Of a stretch of DNA of 64,000 nt, positions 1-9,589 are shown in pieces; the stretch's first letter is position 1; each line of letters starts with the position of its first letter. Both the position numbers and the translations under genes were made by a program. The notes under the pieces were generated by a model, which made no database searches, was not told where the DNA came from, and saw only the letters and a program-made list of their open reading frames with translations. Source of the DNA: Rhabdophis nuchalis (lineage: Eukaryota; Chordata; Lepidosauria; Squamata; Natricidae); assembly GCA_039707465.1 (NCBI GenBank), contig CM077647.1, positions 171,612,163-171,676,162 on the forward strand. Direction: 5' to 3'.

Positions 1-25
1 GCACACCCATTCTTCACCATTAGAA

Positions 26-724
26 ATGTGGCTGTTCATTGCGTTCATCACCATCATTTTACTTTTAAGTAAGTATGTTTTTGTCCACAGTGATAGAATG
101 TAGGTTTTGGCTGGGCATATCTTGAATTGTTTAGATTCCTTGAAATCAGGTGGAATAGGATATCCTGGAAAATATCAGTGTGATTGTCAGTAGATTTTTG
201 CAAGGAATATAAATGACCAAACAGAAAGATTCAGCTGTAATGAAGCTTGCATGGTTGATGGTGGGCATGATGCAAAGAATATAAAACTGGGAAGGTATTA
301 GCCCTCAAAATTATGTTTGCAGACTGTAAGAAAGTAGGTCCAAGAAGCACCAAGGTTGTTTCACAAATGAGAAAGATCTACTTGTCCACCTCTCCAATTA
401 ACCTCATGCCTTCTGCATTATTTTCCATCCAGGAGGAAGCACAGGACAGTCAGTGAAGCAAACATCTGGCATTGTAACTGTTGCTGAAGGAAAACATCTG
501 TCTCTCAGTTGTTCCTATGAAACACAATTTAGCAGCACAGTTTATACAGACTGGTACATTCAGCACCCTGGTCATCCTCTGAAGCTTTTGTTGAGAGAGG
601 GTGACAAGAATGTCCAAGGGTTCAATGCTGCTCATCGTGAAGGAGATAAAAAGGGGACTTACCATTTAGAGAAATATGCCATTCAGCTGGAGGACTCGGC
701 TGTCTACTTCTGTGGCATCAGAGA
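26..724 (+). CDS. TRAV: V1: T-cell receptor alpha V segment (TRAV), complete
   Basis: Two-exon V segment for the antigen-binding domain of a membrane TCR alpha chain. L1 is 26-68 (MWLFIAFITIILLL, a hydrophobic signal peptide) and ends at a GTAAGT donor. The intron is 69-432, with acceptor CATCCAG. The V exon is 433-724. It reads open through RGSTGQSVKQTSGIV, the first Cys in LSCSYE, the core Trp in DWYIQ and the second Cys in VYFCGI. Length and motif spacing match Ig-fold V domains. A 23-bp-spacer RSS follows directly. The residue after the second Cys is Gly rather than the usual Ala. The FR3 style (GF.A...., LEDSAVYFC) resembles TRAV rather than TRBV. Subgroup is not assignable without alignment. 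It appears functional. Confidence 0.9.
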
Positions 725-763
725 CACAGTGAGATGAGATAGAAGGGGAATCAATCAAAAACA
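725..763 (+). promoter_or_regulatory. V1 recombination signal sequence (23-RSS)
   Basis: The heptamer CACAGTG (725-731) is a perfect consensus match. A 23-nt spacer (732-754) follows, then the nonamer TCAAAAACA (755-763), close to consensus ACAAAAACC. A 23-bp spacer 3' of V is the arrangement expected for TRAV segments. Confidence 0.93.
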
Positions 764-1236
764 GGAACAAAGAATTAAGAGTAGGGAGAGGGGAAATTTG
801 CATTTCTGGCACAAATTCTTCTCAAGTGTGAGAAGCGATCCAGATCTCGGTGTGGGACCAGAGGAGTAAATTCCCCCCTCCCATTGGACTGAATTTGCTC
901 TAGTCCTTATTTTTTAATATGCAGATTCATCTTCATCTCAAATGAGACCAATGACTATTGCATTATTTGCAAATTTCAGTACTTTAGTTTAACAGAAGGA
1001 TCCTTTGAAATGCAATGTTTGGTTTTGAGAGAAAAGAGTAATGAATAGAGCACATAGCCCCGGAGTTACACCTGTGCTAATTATACAGATATGTGATGTG
1101 ATTTTGCCTAGCTTCACCTGCTGTTTCCTATTGGCTGGAAAGTTTATGATCCACTTACATGTGTGGTCAGGCACAACTAGCTGAGTCAGTTTAGCGAGAA
1201 GAATATCTGAAAGGATGGCAATAGCAATGGCCCTTA
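764..1236. other. Intergenic, nothing recognised
   Basis: Single-copy-looking sequence between V1 and the SINEs upstream of V2. The first ~80 bp after the V1 RSS match the region after the V2 RSS, so they belong to the V1/V2 duplication. No coding or RNA feature was seen. Confidence 0.5.
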
Positions 1237-1655
1237 AGCATATATACCACTTCACGGTGCTTTACAGCCTTCTCTAAACCATTAACAGAGTCAGTATATT
1301 GCCCCCTACAATGTAAGTCCTCATTTTACCCATCTCAGAAGGATGGAAGGCCGAGTCAACCTTGAGCTGGTCAGGATCAAACTCCTGGCATTGTGCAGAG
1401 TTAGCAAAACCGCTTAGATGTATATACCTCTTCACAGTACTTCACTGCCTTGTCTAAGCCATTAACAGAGTCAGCACACTGCCCCCAACAATTTGGGTCC
1501 TCATTTCACCCACCTTGATAGAATGGAAGGCTGAGTCAACCTTGAGCCTGGTGAGATTTGAACTGCGCAATTGCAGGCAGGCAGCAGGCAGCAGCAGTAG
1601 CCTGCAGTACTGCACACTAACCACTGTGCCACTGATGGCATTGAATAAATGAGTA
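1237..1655 (-). repeat. Two tandem copies of a tRNA-derived SINE, minus strand
   Basis: Two similar stretches (about 1237-1410 and 1415-1655) share CATTAACAGAGTCAG, TGCCCCC and GGATGGAAGGC-type blocks. The second ends in a reverse-complement B box (GATTTGAACTGC) and a run resembling the tRNA head (CTAACCACTGTGCCAC). This is the reverse strand of a tRNA-derived SINE common in reptile genomes. The first copy lacks the tRNA head. Confidence 0.6.
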
Positions 1656-1696
1656 ATTGGCAATATAGTATATGAGTAATGAGTAAACGGGTATTC

Positions 1697-1850
1697 TTGG
1701 TGCTTTCTGAGCTTCCTTCGTTGTCTTGCAGATGTTTCATTATCCAAACTAGGTAACATCATCAGTGCTAGTTATGATGTTGTTGCCTAGTTTGCCTTAC
1801 GAAACTTCTGCGAGAAAACAAGCAAGCTCAGAGAGCACCCAGGACCCCTC
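1697..1850. repeat. Foldback (palindromic) repeat
   Basis: The left arm (from TTGGTGCTTTCTGAGC) and the right arm (ending CTCAGAGAGCACC) are imperfect reverse complements over about 65 bp, around a short loop near 1765-1770. It sits where the V2 leader exon would be expected from its paralogue V1. Confidence 0.65.
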
Positions 1851-2155
1851 ATGTCAAATATTCTCCTTTATGAATGAGTATATATCTGCAAGGAATCTAA
1901 AGAACACAAAAAGTATCCAGAAGAAAAGAAGGTTGTGTACGTGAGTTCATTGGATTTGGTGGTGGGCATGATGCAAAAAATAAAAAAACTGGGAAGGAAT
2001 TAGACCAGGGTAGACGTTATAATTGATCTAAATGTTTGCAGACATCAAGAAAGTAGTTCCAAACAGCACCATGTTTATTTTGCAAAAGAGGGAGAAGGAC
2101 ATACTTGTCCATCTCTCCAACTAACCTCATGTCTTCTCCATTGTGTTCTCTCCAG

Positions 2156-2447
2156 GAGGAAGCACTGGACAGTCAGTGAAGCAAACATCTGGCATTGTGA
2201 CTGTTGCTGAAGGACAAACCATCTCTCTCAATTGTTCCTATAAAGTACAGTATAGTGGCACGAATTACCCCTTCTGGTACATACAGTATCCTGGTCAGCC
2301 TCCGAAGCTCTTGTTGACTAGGTTTAACAAAGTTGCCCGAGGATTCCAGGCTACTCAAGAGGAACATGATAAAAAAGGGACCTTCAACATGCAGAAACCA
2401 GCCACCCAGGTGGAAGACTCTGCTGTCTACTTCTGTGCTTTCACAGA
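2156..2447 (+). CDS. TRAV: V2: TRAV V exon; leader exon not found
   Basis: V exon with acceptor TCTCCAG, no stop codon, first Cys in LNCSYK, Trp in FWYIQ and second Cys in VYFCAF. It is the closest paralogue of V1: both share GQSVKQTSGIVTVAEG, and the flanks align back to about position 1885. Upstream of that, homology stops at SINE and foldback insertions. I found no ATG-hydrophobic-GTAAGT leader between 764 and 2140. Either the leader was displaced or lost and this is a pseudogene, or the exon is spliced to a more distant leader such as that of V1. The V exon and RSS themselves look intact. Confidence 0.75.
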
Positions 2448-2486
2448 CACAATGAGAGGAAGCAGAGGGGGAGCCAATCAAAAACA
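2448..2486 (+). promoter_or_regulatory. V2 recombination signal sequence (23-RSS)
   Basis: Heptamer CACAATG (2448-2454, one mismatch at position 5), 23-nt spacer (2455-2477), nonamer TCAAAAACA (2478-2486) identical to that of V1. Confidence 0.88.
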
Positions 2487-2734
2487 GGAGGAAAAGAATT
2501 AAGAGCAGAGACAGGACAATTTTGCAATAGGCAAGGAGCTGGGCCACGCAGCTCCTTGCCCAGAGAAGAATTCTGTACATGCAGAATTCTTCTCAAAGCT
2601 GAAAATTTCTCTTGACCACTTTAGCCACTATACCAGTGGGGTCACAGAGGGAAAAGTTTGCTCTAAAACTCATTGTTTGTCTTCTTTCTGAGATGCCTAA
2701 GAAAGACTGTTGATGTGACAAGAGAGCAGTATTC

Positions 2735-3210
2735 CACTCCTTGAGGGACTGTCACAAAGAAGAGGGGAACAACTTATTTTCCAAAGGACCAGAAGGCAGG
2801 ATGAGAAACAATGGATGGAAACCAATCAAGGAGAGAAGCAAGCTGGAATTGAGGAGAAATTTCCTAACAGTGAGAATAATCAACCAGTGGAACAGCTCAC
2901 CTTCAGAGGTGGTGGGTGCTTCATCACTGGAGGTTTTTAAGAAGAGACTGGACAGCCAGTTTTCTGAAATGGACAATAAATTGTACATTTTGGTTTTTGA
3001 CAATTGTGATATCTGGCATGTTGTATTCCAAACGACAATCCGTCGGTATCCTGATTAATAGAATTAATCAGTGGAACAACTTGCCTCCAGAAGTTGTAAA
3101 TGCTCCAACACTGGAAGTTTTTAAAAAGTGATTGGATAACAACTTGTCTGAAATGGGATAAGGTTTCCTGCCTAAGCAGGGGGTTGCATTAGAAGACCTC
3201 CAAGGTCCCT
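2735..3210 (+). mobile_element. CR1-clade LINE 3' fragments
   Basis: Two adjoining + strand fragments of the CR1 ORF2 C-terminus. The first reads LELRRNFLTVRIINQWNSSPSE, then SLEVFKKRLDSQ. From about 3055 the second reads RINQWNNLPPEVVNAPTLEVFKK, followed by the CR1 3' end (GAAGACCTCCAAGGTCCC). Both are broken, with no intact ORF. Confidence 0.8.
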
Positions 3211-3430
3211 TCCTATTCTATTTCTATTTCTATTTCTATTTCCTATTCCCTATTCCCTATTCCCTATTCCTTATTCCATTGCCTATTGCCTATTGCCTGT
3301 TCTATTCTATTCCATTCCATTTTCCTGTTGTTCTATTCTATTCTATTCTATTCCATTCCATTCCATTCCATTCCATTTTCCTGTTCTGTTCTGTTCTGTT
3401 CTGTTCTGTTCCGTTCCATTCCATTCCAGT
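3211..3430. repeat. AATAG-type pentanucleotide microsatellite seeded at a CR1 3' end
   Basis: Degenerate TATTC/CATTC/TGTTC arrays begin immediately after the CR1 3' end (CCAAGGTCCCTTCC) and continue to about 3430. A short extra block of CATTC units lies at 3568-3594. A CR1 3' end running into AATAG repeats is characteristic of advanced snake genomes. Confidence 0.85.
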
Positions 3431-3540
3431 CTATGGAGATTCTCAGTCATCCAGGTCATGGTTGTCCCATAAGTGCTTTTTCAAGAGGCAACTAGACTTT
3501 CTGGTTTTTCTTTAAAGATGCTTCCCTTCGCAACCAAGAA
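3430..3540. repeat. Half of the foldback repeat found upstream of V3-V7
   Basis: Contains CATCCAGGTCATGGTTG, GCTTTTTCAAGAGGCAACT and CCAAGAAGCTTCTTCAGCT, matching one arm plus flank of the hairpin repeat in the V3-V7 introns. Confidence 0.65.
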
Positions 3541-3639
3541 GCTTCTTCAGCTCTTTAGCCTTTGGGATTCTATTCCATTCCATTCCATTCCATTGTTAGA
3601 TTAACTCATACTAAACAAAAATCAAGTAACCTACTTTAA

Positions 3640-3920
3640 AACACAGGATGGCAATCTTGAGGCAAAATGGGGACAACACCTTTGATGTCCTCTGTATCAC
3701 ATGTTCTTTGTGAACCACACATCCTGTGGTTTGTTTTCCTTTTACCACCATATTTACATGTTAGAAACCGGTTGTTTTGTAATAGGAAAGAGTTGTATAG
3801 TCTTTAATTCTCCTTCACAGCTAAGTCGCATGGGAAGCTCTGAAGGAGAGCCACGCCATCTTTGAAGTTCCCCAAAGAGTTTTGGAGAGTAATTACCTTC
3901 ATCCTTTATCTGAGGAAAAA
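3640..3920 (+). promoter_or_regulatory. V3 5' upstream module (putative promoter region)
   Basis: A conserved block upstream of the V3 leader (GGATGGCAATCTTGAGG, CATCCTGTGGTTTGTTTTCC, ACATGTTAGAA, TTTGTAATAGGAAAG, CCAAAGAGTTTTGG). The same ordered blocks precede the V4-V7 leaders and every orphan leader. Promoter function is inferred from position and conservation only; no TATA box is clear. Confidence 0.5.
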
Positions 3921-5491
3921 ATGTTGCTGTGGTATGTCCTCATCATCATCATCACCGCACTTTTAAGTAAGTATTTCTTAATGTTAGACTACGGGTTTCT
4001 GCAGGGGATATATCCATTTGCTTGAGTTCTTTGAAATGAGGCAGCACAGAATTCCCTCAAAGGTTTCTGAGAAATTGGCCATTAAATTATTGTCAAGGAA
4101 TTAAAAGGACTTCTTTACAACAGTTAACTTTTTTTTTGCATTCCTTCCTGACACCCTTCTGAAAAGAACATCCTAATATCCGCATTTCCATATTTTATCC
4201 TTTTTACTAATCCACACCATGTTTCCCCAAAAATAAGACTCTGTATTTTGACTCCCCAAATAAGCGCTTGGCCTTATTTTTGGGGAGGTCTTATTATTTT
4301 TGAGGTGGAGGAGGCAGTGAGCATGGTCATCTCATGACTGCTGCCATGTTGCAATATTTTCAGGAGACCGCTTATTTTAGCACATGCGCTCAAAAGACCG
4401 ATTGGGCTTATTATCCAGGGAGGTCTTATTTTTGGGAAAACAGGGTACATCACCAGTTCATTTCCAGTAAAAAAGTCCATAAAGGGTTTCCAGTCTTTAA
4501 TACAAGTAATATTTTTTCTTGCCTCGGATATAGCTATCCAACAATTTAGCCAGCTCTGCAAATTTTGTCATGTTCTCCATCCATTTCACAAACCTTCCAG
4601 TTTTGTATGATTAATAGTTGTGCTGCAATCAGATAGGGACATGTCCACTTCAAAAAAATCCATTGATTTTCTTTTCTTTTCTCTGCTTTACTGGTTTGTT
4701 GCATTTATGTGGGGTGTGTGTGTGTGTGTATGTGCATGTGTACGCTCAGTGTGTTTGTTAATGAACATAATGAAAAATATATAAACCCAGGACAGAATTT
4801 ATTCAAGGTGATCCTTCTAATTAGCACAGATGCTACAGCATGTCCACAAGTTGCTTTTTCAAGAGGTAACTGGATTTCTGTTTTTTCTTTGAAGTTGTTT
4901 TGTTTCTCATCCAAGAAGCTTCTTCGCTTCTCATCCAAGCAGCTTCTTTAGCTGAAGAGGTTTCCTGGATGAGAAGCAAAACATCTTCAAAGTAAAAACA
5001 AGAAAGTCCATTTGCCTCTTGAAAAAGCACCTTTGGGACAACCATGACCTGGACGACTGAGAATCTCCTTAAATATGTTGGAAGATGGTGAGAAAAATGG
5101 GTTGCAGTAGCACCAAACCTATTGATGAAACAAGAGAGAAGGAATTACATGTCCACCACTCCAACTACCCTCATGAATTCTACATTATCCTTTGTCCAGG
5201 GAGAAGCAGAGGACAATCAGTGAACCAAACATCTGGCATTGTGACTGCTACCGAAGGACAACCTATCTTTTTCTATTGTTCCTATGAAGCACAGACAATT
5301 GGCTCATATTTCCCATATTGGTACATTCAGCACTCTGGGCAACCTCTGAAATTACTTTTAGGATGGCATGAGAACAATGCAGAAGGCTTCCAGGCTACTC
5401 ACGATAAAGGCAAAACCAATGGGACTTTCCATCTCCAGAAAGATGCCAGTCAGCTGAAGGACTCTGCTGCCTACTTCTGTGCTTTCCAGGA
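3921..5491 (+). CDS. TRAV: V3: TRAV segment, complete; first of the V3-V7 family
   Basis: L1 3921-3966 (MLLWYVLIIIITALL) ends at a GTAAGT donor. The intron is 3967-5199 and the acceptor TTTGTCCAG. The V exon is 5200-5491, open throughout: RSRGQSVNQTSGIVTATEG, first Cys in FYCSYE, CDR1 region AQTIGSYFPYW, WYIQ, CDR2 region GWHENNAEGF, second Cys in AYFCAF. The intron is about 700 bp longer than in V4-V7 because it keeps a full MITE (4218-4446). A ~180-bp hairpin repeat lies 170 bp before the V exon. The leader differs from the V4-V7 leaders. It appears functional, though the nonamer is weak. Confidence 0.9.
4218..4446. mobile_element. MITE-like DNA transposon in the V3 intron
   Basis: Terminal inverted repeats TGTTTCCCCAAAAATAAGAC and GTCTTATTTTTGGGAAAACA flank about 180 bp that contains further TTATTTTTGGGG-type motifs. 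Only the right end (GGCTTATTTTGGGGGAAACA) survives at the same place in V4-V7, so these share an internal deletion. Family not assigned. Confidence 0.7.
4715..4742. repeat. (TG)n microsatellite
   Basis: Short TG/TA-TG dinucleotide run inside the V3 intron. Confidence 0.8.
4849..5030. repeat. Foldback hairpin repeat in the V3 intron
   Basis: The left arm begins AGTTGCTTTTTCAAGAGG and the right arm ends CCTCTTGAAAAAGCACC. Between them CATCCAAGAAGCTTCTT and its complement make a long imperfect stem. Here the left arm has an extra duplicated CTTCTCATCCAAG block. Confidence 0.85.
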
Positions 5492-5530
5492 CACAGTGTG
5501 ACAAGGCAGAACAGAAGCCAACCCAAAAGG
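5492..5530 (+). promoter_or_regulatory. V3 recombination signal sequence (weak nonamer)
   Basis: Perfect heptamer CACAGTG (5492-5498), 23-nt spacer (5499-5521), nonamer CCCAAAAGG (5522-5530). The nonamer keeps the central A run but lacks the consensus ends, unlike V1 and V2. Confidence 0.8.
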
Positions 5531-6318
5531 TACAACAGGGGGTAGAAAGGCAGTGAAGGTGAACTCAGAAATGAAAGTTCCATGAATATAGTTGGATTTA
5601 CCACCCACATCAATGTTGCAATGGAACTGAGATGTAGACAATCCCATTGGCCCTTCAGGATACCTTGGACTAGAGGTTCCTCAGTATCTGATATCAAGGA
5701 CAAATAACCCTTTGGGATGGGAGAAGACAAAATGTTACCTAACCACCTGGAACCACTTATCTCCATAGTCACAGAGGCAATCCTTTCAAGTCATTTTGAT
5801 GATGGCATTGCAAGTTGTCCATCTGGAAACACTTTTTTTCCCATCAAATTTTTATTTTTATATTCTTTATACTTATCATGTATATCATGTATGAATGGTG
5901 TGGTATCTGGGCATCATACATTTCACCACAGATAAACCTAGTCTTATTAGAACCAAAATATTACATTTCATTTCCATTATTTCATATTATTTATAAATGT
6001 TTTTTGTTATCACTCTTCATTTTTAAACTTTCTTTTTGTCCTTTTCTATATTTTAACATTTTAATATATAATTACTATTATTCCCCTCTATTTTCTATCC
6101 CTATTTCCCCCCACCTTCATATCGCTATAATATTCAAAGATGTGATTTTCACCTCTTTTGTTATTTATATTTCCTTAATTAAATCAGAATTTCACCCTTC
6201 ATCCTTCCATTATTCAATATCCCTGTATACAGTTTTAATACCAATCACAATCATTCATGTTCTTTCCAATTTTTCAATCTATATAATTCTACTATTAATA
6301 CACATACATACATACTTA

Positions 6319-6350
<32 letters not shown>

Positions 6351-6780
6351 CACCTAATTGTCTGTTGTTTAATTCTAACATTTCACCGCTATTCATATTT
6401 TTATATATATTTAGTAGTACAGTCTTTCAAAATCTAATTCTCCAATTCTACATATCTATTTATATTGAGATATTATCCTGTTATCTATCACACCGCTAAG
6501 ATTTTTTCCAACCTGTATGATTCTAATATTACTACACATTATTAAAATATATTCATAAAATATTCTTTTATTCTATTTTCCTTTATCCATCATCTCTTAC
6601 CCACATCTGAAACTTTAATCTTATTTTTGTTTCAGTTTTCCTCCCATATTTGTCCCTTGCGTCTTTTTTCCCCTCTATTTGATTATGTAATCCAACTTTC
6701 TCCCCCATCTTTCTGACTGTCTAATTCTTCTGGAAACAGTTTTCAACTTTGGGAGTCCTCTTTCCATTTTAACCCTTTCA
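5531..6780. other. AT-rich intergenic part of the V3 unit
   Basis: Long AT-rich stretch with a short CT/CA microsatellite near 6316-6350. It recurs as 10486-11735 in the V4 unit, and its first ~800 bp recur after V5, V6 and V7 up to an hAT insertion. Open frames here are low-complexity Phe/Ile/Tyr runs with no domain features. No gene supported. Confidence 0.6.
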
Positions 6781-6799
6781 GACTCTAAAATGATTGAAA

Positions 6800-7372
6800 C
6801 TCACATTTTATATCATGCAGATCTCTCTGTCTCGCCCTCTCTCCCATCTATTTATCTTTCCATTTGCCTCTCCGTCAGCTGGCCAACAATATATTTTCCT
6901 TTCAGAAATCACCTTCAACACTGGGATCTTTCCTTCAGCCACACTTCTTTCAGTAAGAAAGCAGCGTAAGCCACACGATGGCAATCTTGAGACAACATAA
7001 GCCTTGCCAGATGACATAGGACATCCTCTGTAGCACATATGTTCTGTTCATCGTATCCTGTGGTTTTTCTTCATTTCTCCATCACATTTGCATCTTAGAA
7101 GACAATATTTTTGGGAGAGAATCGCCTTCAACAGTGAGTTCTCTCCTCCAACTAAGCTGCTTTCTTACACCTACTTTAAAACATGTGGTGGTAATTTTGA
7201 GACAAAAGGAATCTTACCAGGTGGCACACACAATACCTTCTGTGGGACATATGCTCTGTGAATTATATCCTGTGGTTTGTCTTCCTTTTACCCCCTCACC
7301 ACTCTATTATCTGTCTGTCTGTCTGTCTGTCTCTGTCTGTCTGTCTGTCACATACATACATACATACATACA

Positions 7373-7406
<34 letters not shown>

Positions 7407-8110
7407 CATACCCAATTAACTTGCATTCAGCTGGCCAATGATATCTGTTTCTTTCAGAAACCACTTTTAACACTGGTATCCTTCCTTCAACCCATCTGCT
7501 ATCTAACATCTACATTCAAAACAGGGTGGCAATCTTGAGATAACCTGGGCAACCTCTCTGATGTTCCCCAAAGAGTATATTTTTGTGACCCATATCCTGT
7601 GGTTTGTCTTTTTTTGCCACCAAATTTATATGTTAGAAGCCAAATTCTTTGTAATAGGAAAGCGTAGTATAGACTGTAAAGTTCACAGGAGCAAACTTGG
7701 CGGGAGAACTCTGAAGATGACAACTCCATCTTCACAGTCATCCAAAGAGTTTTGGGGGTCTACTCTTTATCTTGCACAATATGGCTGTCATCTCTGGTCA
7801 TCGTCATCATCATCATCACCACCACCACCACCACCACCATCATCTCACTTTTAAGTAAATATTCATTTCTTAGCAATGTTTGACTATGGTTTTTGGCTGT
7901 ATGGGCATATGCTCATTTCTTTGAGTTCTTTGAAATGAGGTCATGTAAAATCACATGTTCTTTGTGAACCATATCCTGTGGTTTGTTTTCCTTTTACCAG
8001 AATATTTACATGTTAGAAGCCGGTTGTTTCGTAATAGGAAAGAGTTGTATAGTCTTTAATTCTCTTTCACAGCAAAGTCGCCAGGGAAGCTCTGGAGGAG
8101 ACCACACCTG
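6800..8110 (+). repeat. Reiterated TRAV 5' modules, array A (upstream of V4)
   Basis: At least four degenerate copies of the block that precedes V leaders lie head to tail (about 6870-7110, 7130-7290, 7430-7855, 7925-8110). Each carries some of: CAGCTGGCCAA, TTTCTTTCAGAAA, TGGCAATCTTGAGA, ATCCTGTGGTTTG, TTAGAAGCC. Short TCTG and CATA microsatellites (7309-7410) separate them. Only the third copy reaches a leader-like exon, and none is followed by a V exon. The arrays upstream of V5, V6 and V7 have the same order. Confidence 0.7.
7789..7853 (+). pseudogene. Orphan TRAV leader exon A' (start codon lost)
   Basis: Matches the V4-V7 leader block (TTATCTTGCACAAT, then GGCTG, TCTCTGGTCATC, CTCACTTTTAA, GTAAAT) but carries an expanded CAT/CAC tract. 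The ATG of the other copies is ATA here. A new ATG at 7791 is out of frame and would read poly-His. There is no V exon before the next leader at 9590. Confidence 0.75.
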
Positions 8111-8154
8111 TGAGTTTTATCCTGTGGTTTGTCTTCCTTTTACTCCCTCACCAC

Positions 8155-8157
<3 letters not shown>

Positions 8158-8247
<90 letters not shown>

Positions 8248-8308
8248 CATCCATCCATCCATCCATCCATCCATCCACCCACCCACCCACCCATCCATCC
8301 ATCCATCC
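8158..8308. repeat. (TATC)n / (CATC)n microsatellite
   Basis: About 90 bp of TATC units grading into CATC and CACC units, directly abutting the SINE end at 8309. Confidence 0.95.
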
Positions 8309-9109
8309 AAAGGTAAAAGTTCCCCTTGCACATATGTGCTAGTCGTTCCTGAATCTAGGGGGCGGTGCTCATCTCCGTTTCAAAGCCGAAGAGCTTGTGC
8401 TGTCTGAAGACATATCCATGGTCATGGGGCCAGCATGACTAAACACCAAAAGCACACAGAACGCTGTTACCTTCCTACCAAAGGTGGTTCCTATTCTACT
8501 TGCATTTTTACATGCTTTCTGTTAGGATAATCATCCTGATGTTGGGTTGAAAATATATATAAGCCAGGATTCTTAAAGAGTATATGTAACTTTAAGGACT
8601 ATGTGGAACCTGATTGGCTGTGCTTCCCAGCTCAATCATAAAAAGGCAGCTGGGAACACAGTTTATTCCCTTTTGCTTTCCTTTGCTTCCTGATTGCCAC
8701 TGAGGAGGAGCTGAAGACAGAAGAAGTATCATTGTTTCTTTTGACTGTAAGATAACTGTGTTTTGGTGAAGGGCTGTTTAGTGTTGGAAGAGTTAGTATC
8801 ACTGTTTGGAAGAAGTATTTTAGTTACTACAAAAGTAAAGACTATTCATTTTTCTACTATCAGGGTTTGATAGTTATTTGTGGTTTTAAGCAACGTATCT
8901 CTTGCTGTCCGGTATATTGGATTATTCCGCCTTTATTTTCCAACGGGGGTGTTTTTTACCCCTAACACTTTCAAATTGCTAGGTTTGCAGAAGCTGGGAC
9001 AACTAATGGGACTTACTCTGTTACATGGCGCTATGGATTTGAACAGCCAAAATACTGACCTCTCTGATTGACAATCTCAGTGTCTTAGCCACTGAGCCAC
9101 CATGTCCCT

Positions 9110-9111
<2 letters not shown>
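8309..9111 (-). mobile_element. Sauria-type SINE, minus strand, split by a solo LTR
   Basis: Read on the minus strand, the element starts at 9111 with a tRNA-like head (GTGGCTCAGTGGCTAAGAC, B-box-like TTCAAATCC) and ends near 8309 with the Bov-B-like tail around GAACGACTAGCACATATG. The body is interrupted at 8520-8967 by an LTR. The TATC microsatellites abut both ends. Confidence 0.82.
8520..8967 (+). mobile_element. Solo LTR inside the SINE (copy 1, 448 bp)
   Basis: Starts TGTTAGG and ends CCTAACA (perfect 7-bp inverted ends), flanked by the 5-bp target duplication CTTTC (8515-8519 and 8968-8972). A CATAAAAAGG TATA-like box lies in the middle. No internal retroviral or gypsy coding sequence remains, as expected after LTR-LTR recombination. 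Orientation is assigned from the TATA-like box. Confidence 0.88.
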
Positions 9112-9176
<65 letters not shown>

Positions 9177-9228
9177 CGTACCTACCTATCCATCCATCCA
9201 TCCATCCATCCATCCATCCATCCATCCC
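9112..9228. repeat. (TATC)n / (CATC)n microsatellite
   Basis: TATC units grading into CATC units next to the SINE head. The same tract recurs upstream of V5, V6 and V7. Confidence 0.95.
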
Positions 9229-9234
9229 CAATTC

Positions 9235-9589
9235 AGCTGGCCAATGATATCTGTTTCTTTCAGAAATCATTTTAACACTGGTATCCTTCCTTCAATCCAC
9301 CTGCTCTCTCACATCTACTTTCAAACACAGGGTGGCAATCTTGAGATAACCTGGGTCTTAAGCAGACAACCTCTCTGTTGTTCCCTGTAGCGTATATTTT
9401 TGTGACCCATATCCTGTGGTTTGTTTTTCTTTTACCACCAGATTTACATGTTGGAAGCCAAGTTCTTTGTAAAAGGAAAGTGTAGTATAGATGGTAAAGT
9501 TGGCAGGAGAACCCTGACGGTGACAACTCCATCTTCGCAGTCATCCAAAGAGTTTTGGGGGTCACTACTCACACTCTTTATCTTGCACA
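9235..9589 (+). promoter_or_regulatory. V4 5' upstream module (putative promoter region)
   Basis: Complete copy of the module: CAGCTGGCCAATGATATC, GGTGGCAATCTTGAGATAAC, ATATCCTGTGGTTTG, ACATGTTGGAAGCC, CGGTGACAACTCCATC, CCAAAGAGTTTTGGGG, then TTATCTTGCACA just before the leader ATG. Promoter function is inferred. Confidence 0.5.

Noticed and set aside
5085..5199. Open frame (MVRKMGCSS...) running from the intron into the V exon of V3, and likewise in V4-V7
   Set aside because: It includes the splice acceptor and the intron end. Its preservation in five copies is explained by recent duplication, and real leader exons exist upstream.
7791..7857. Poly-His coding exon
   Set aside because: Out-of-frame reading of an orphan leader with a CAT/CAC microsatellite after its ATG was lost.
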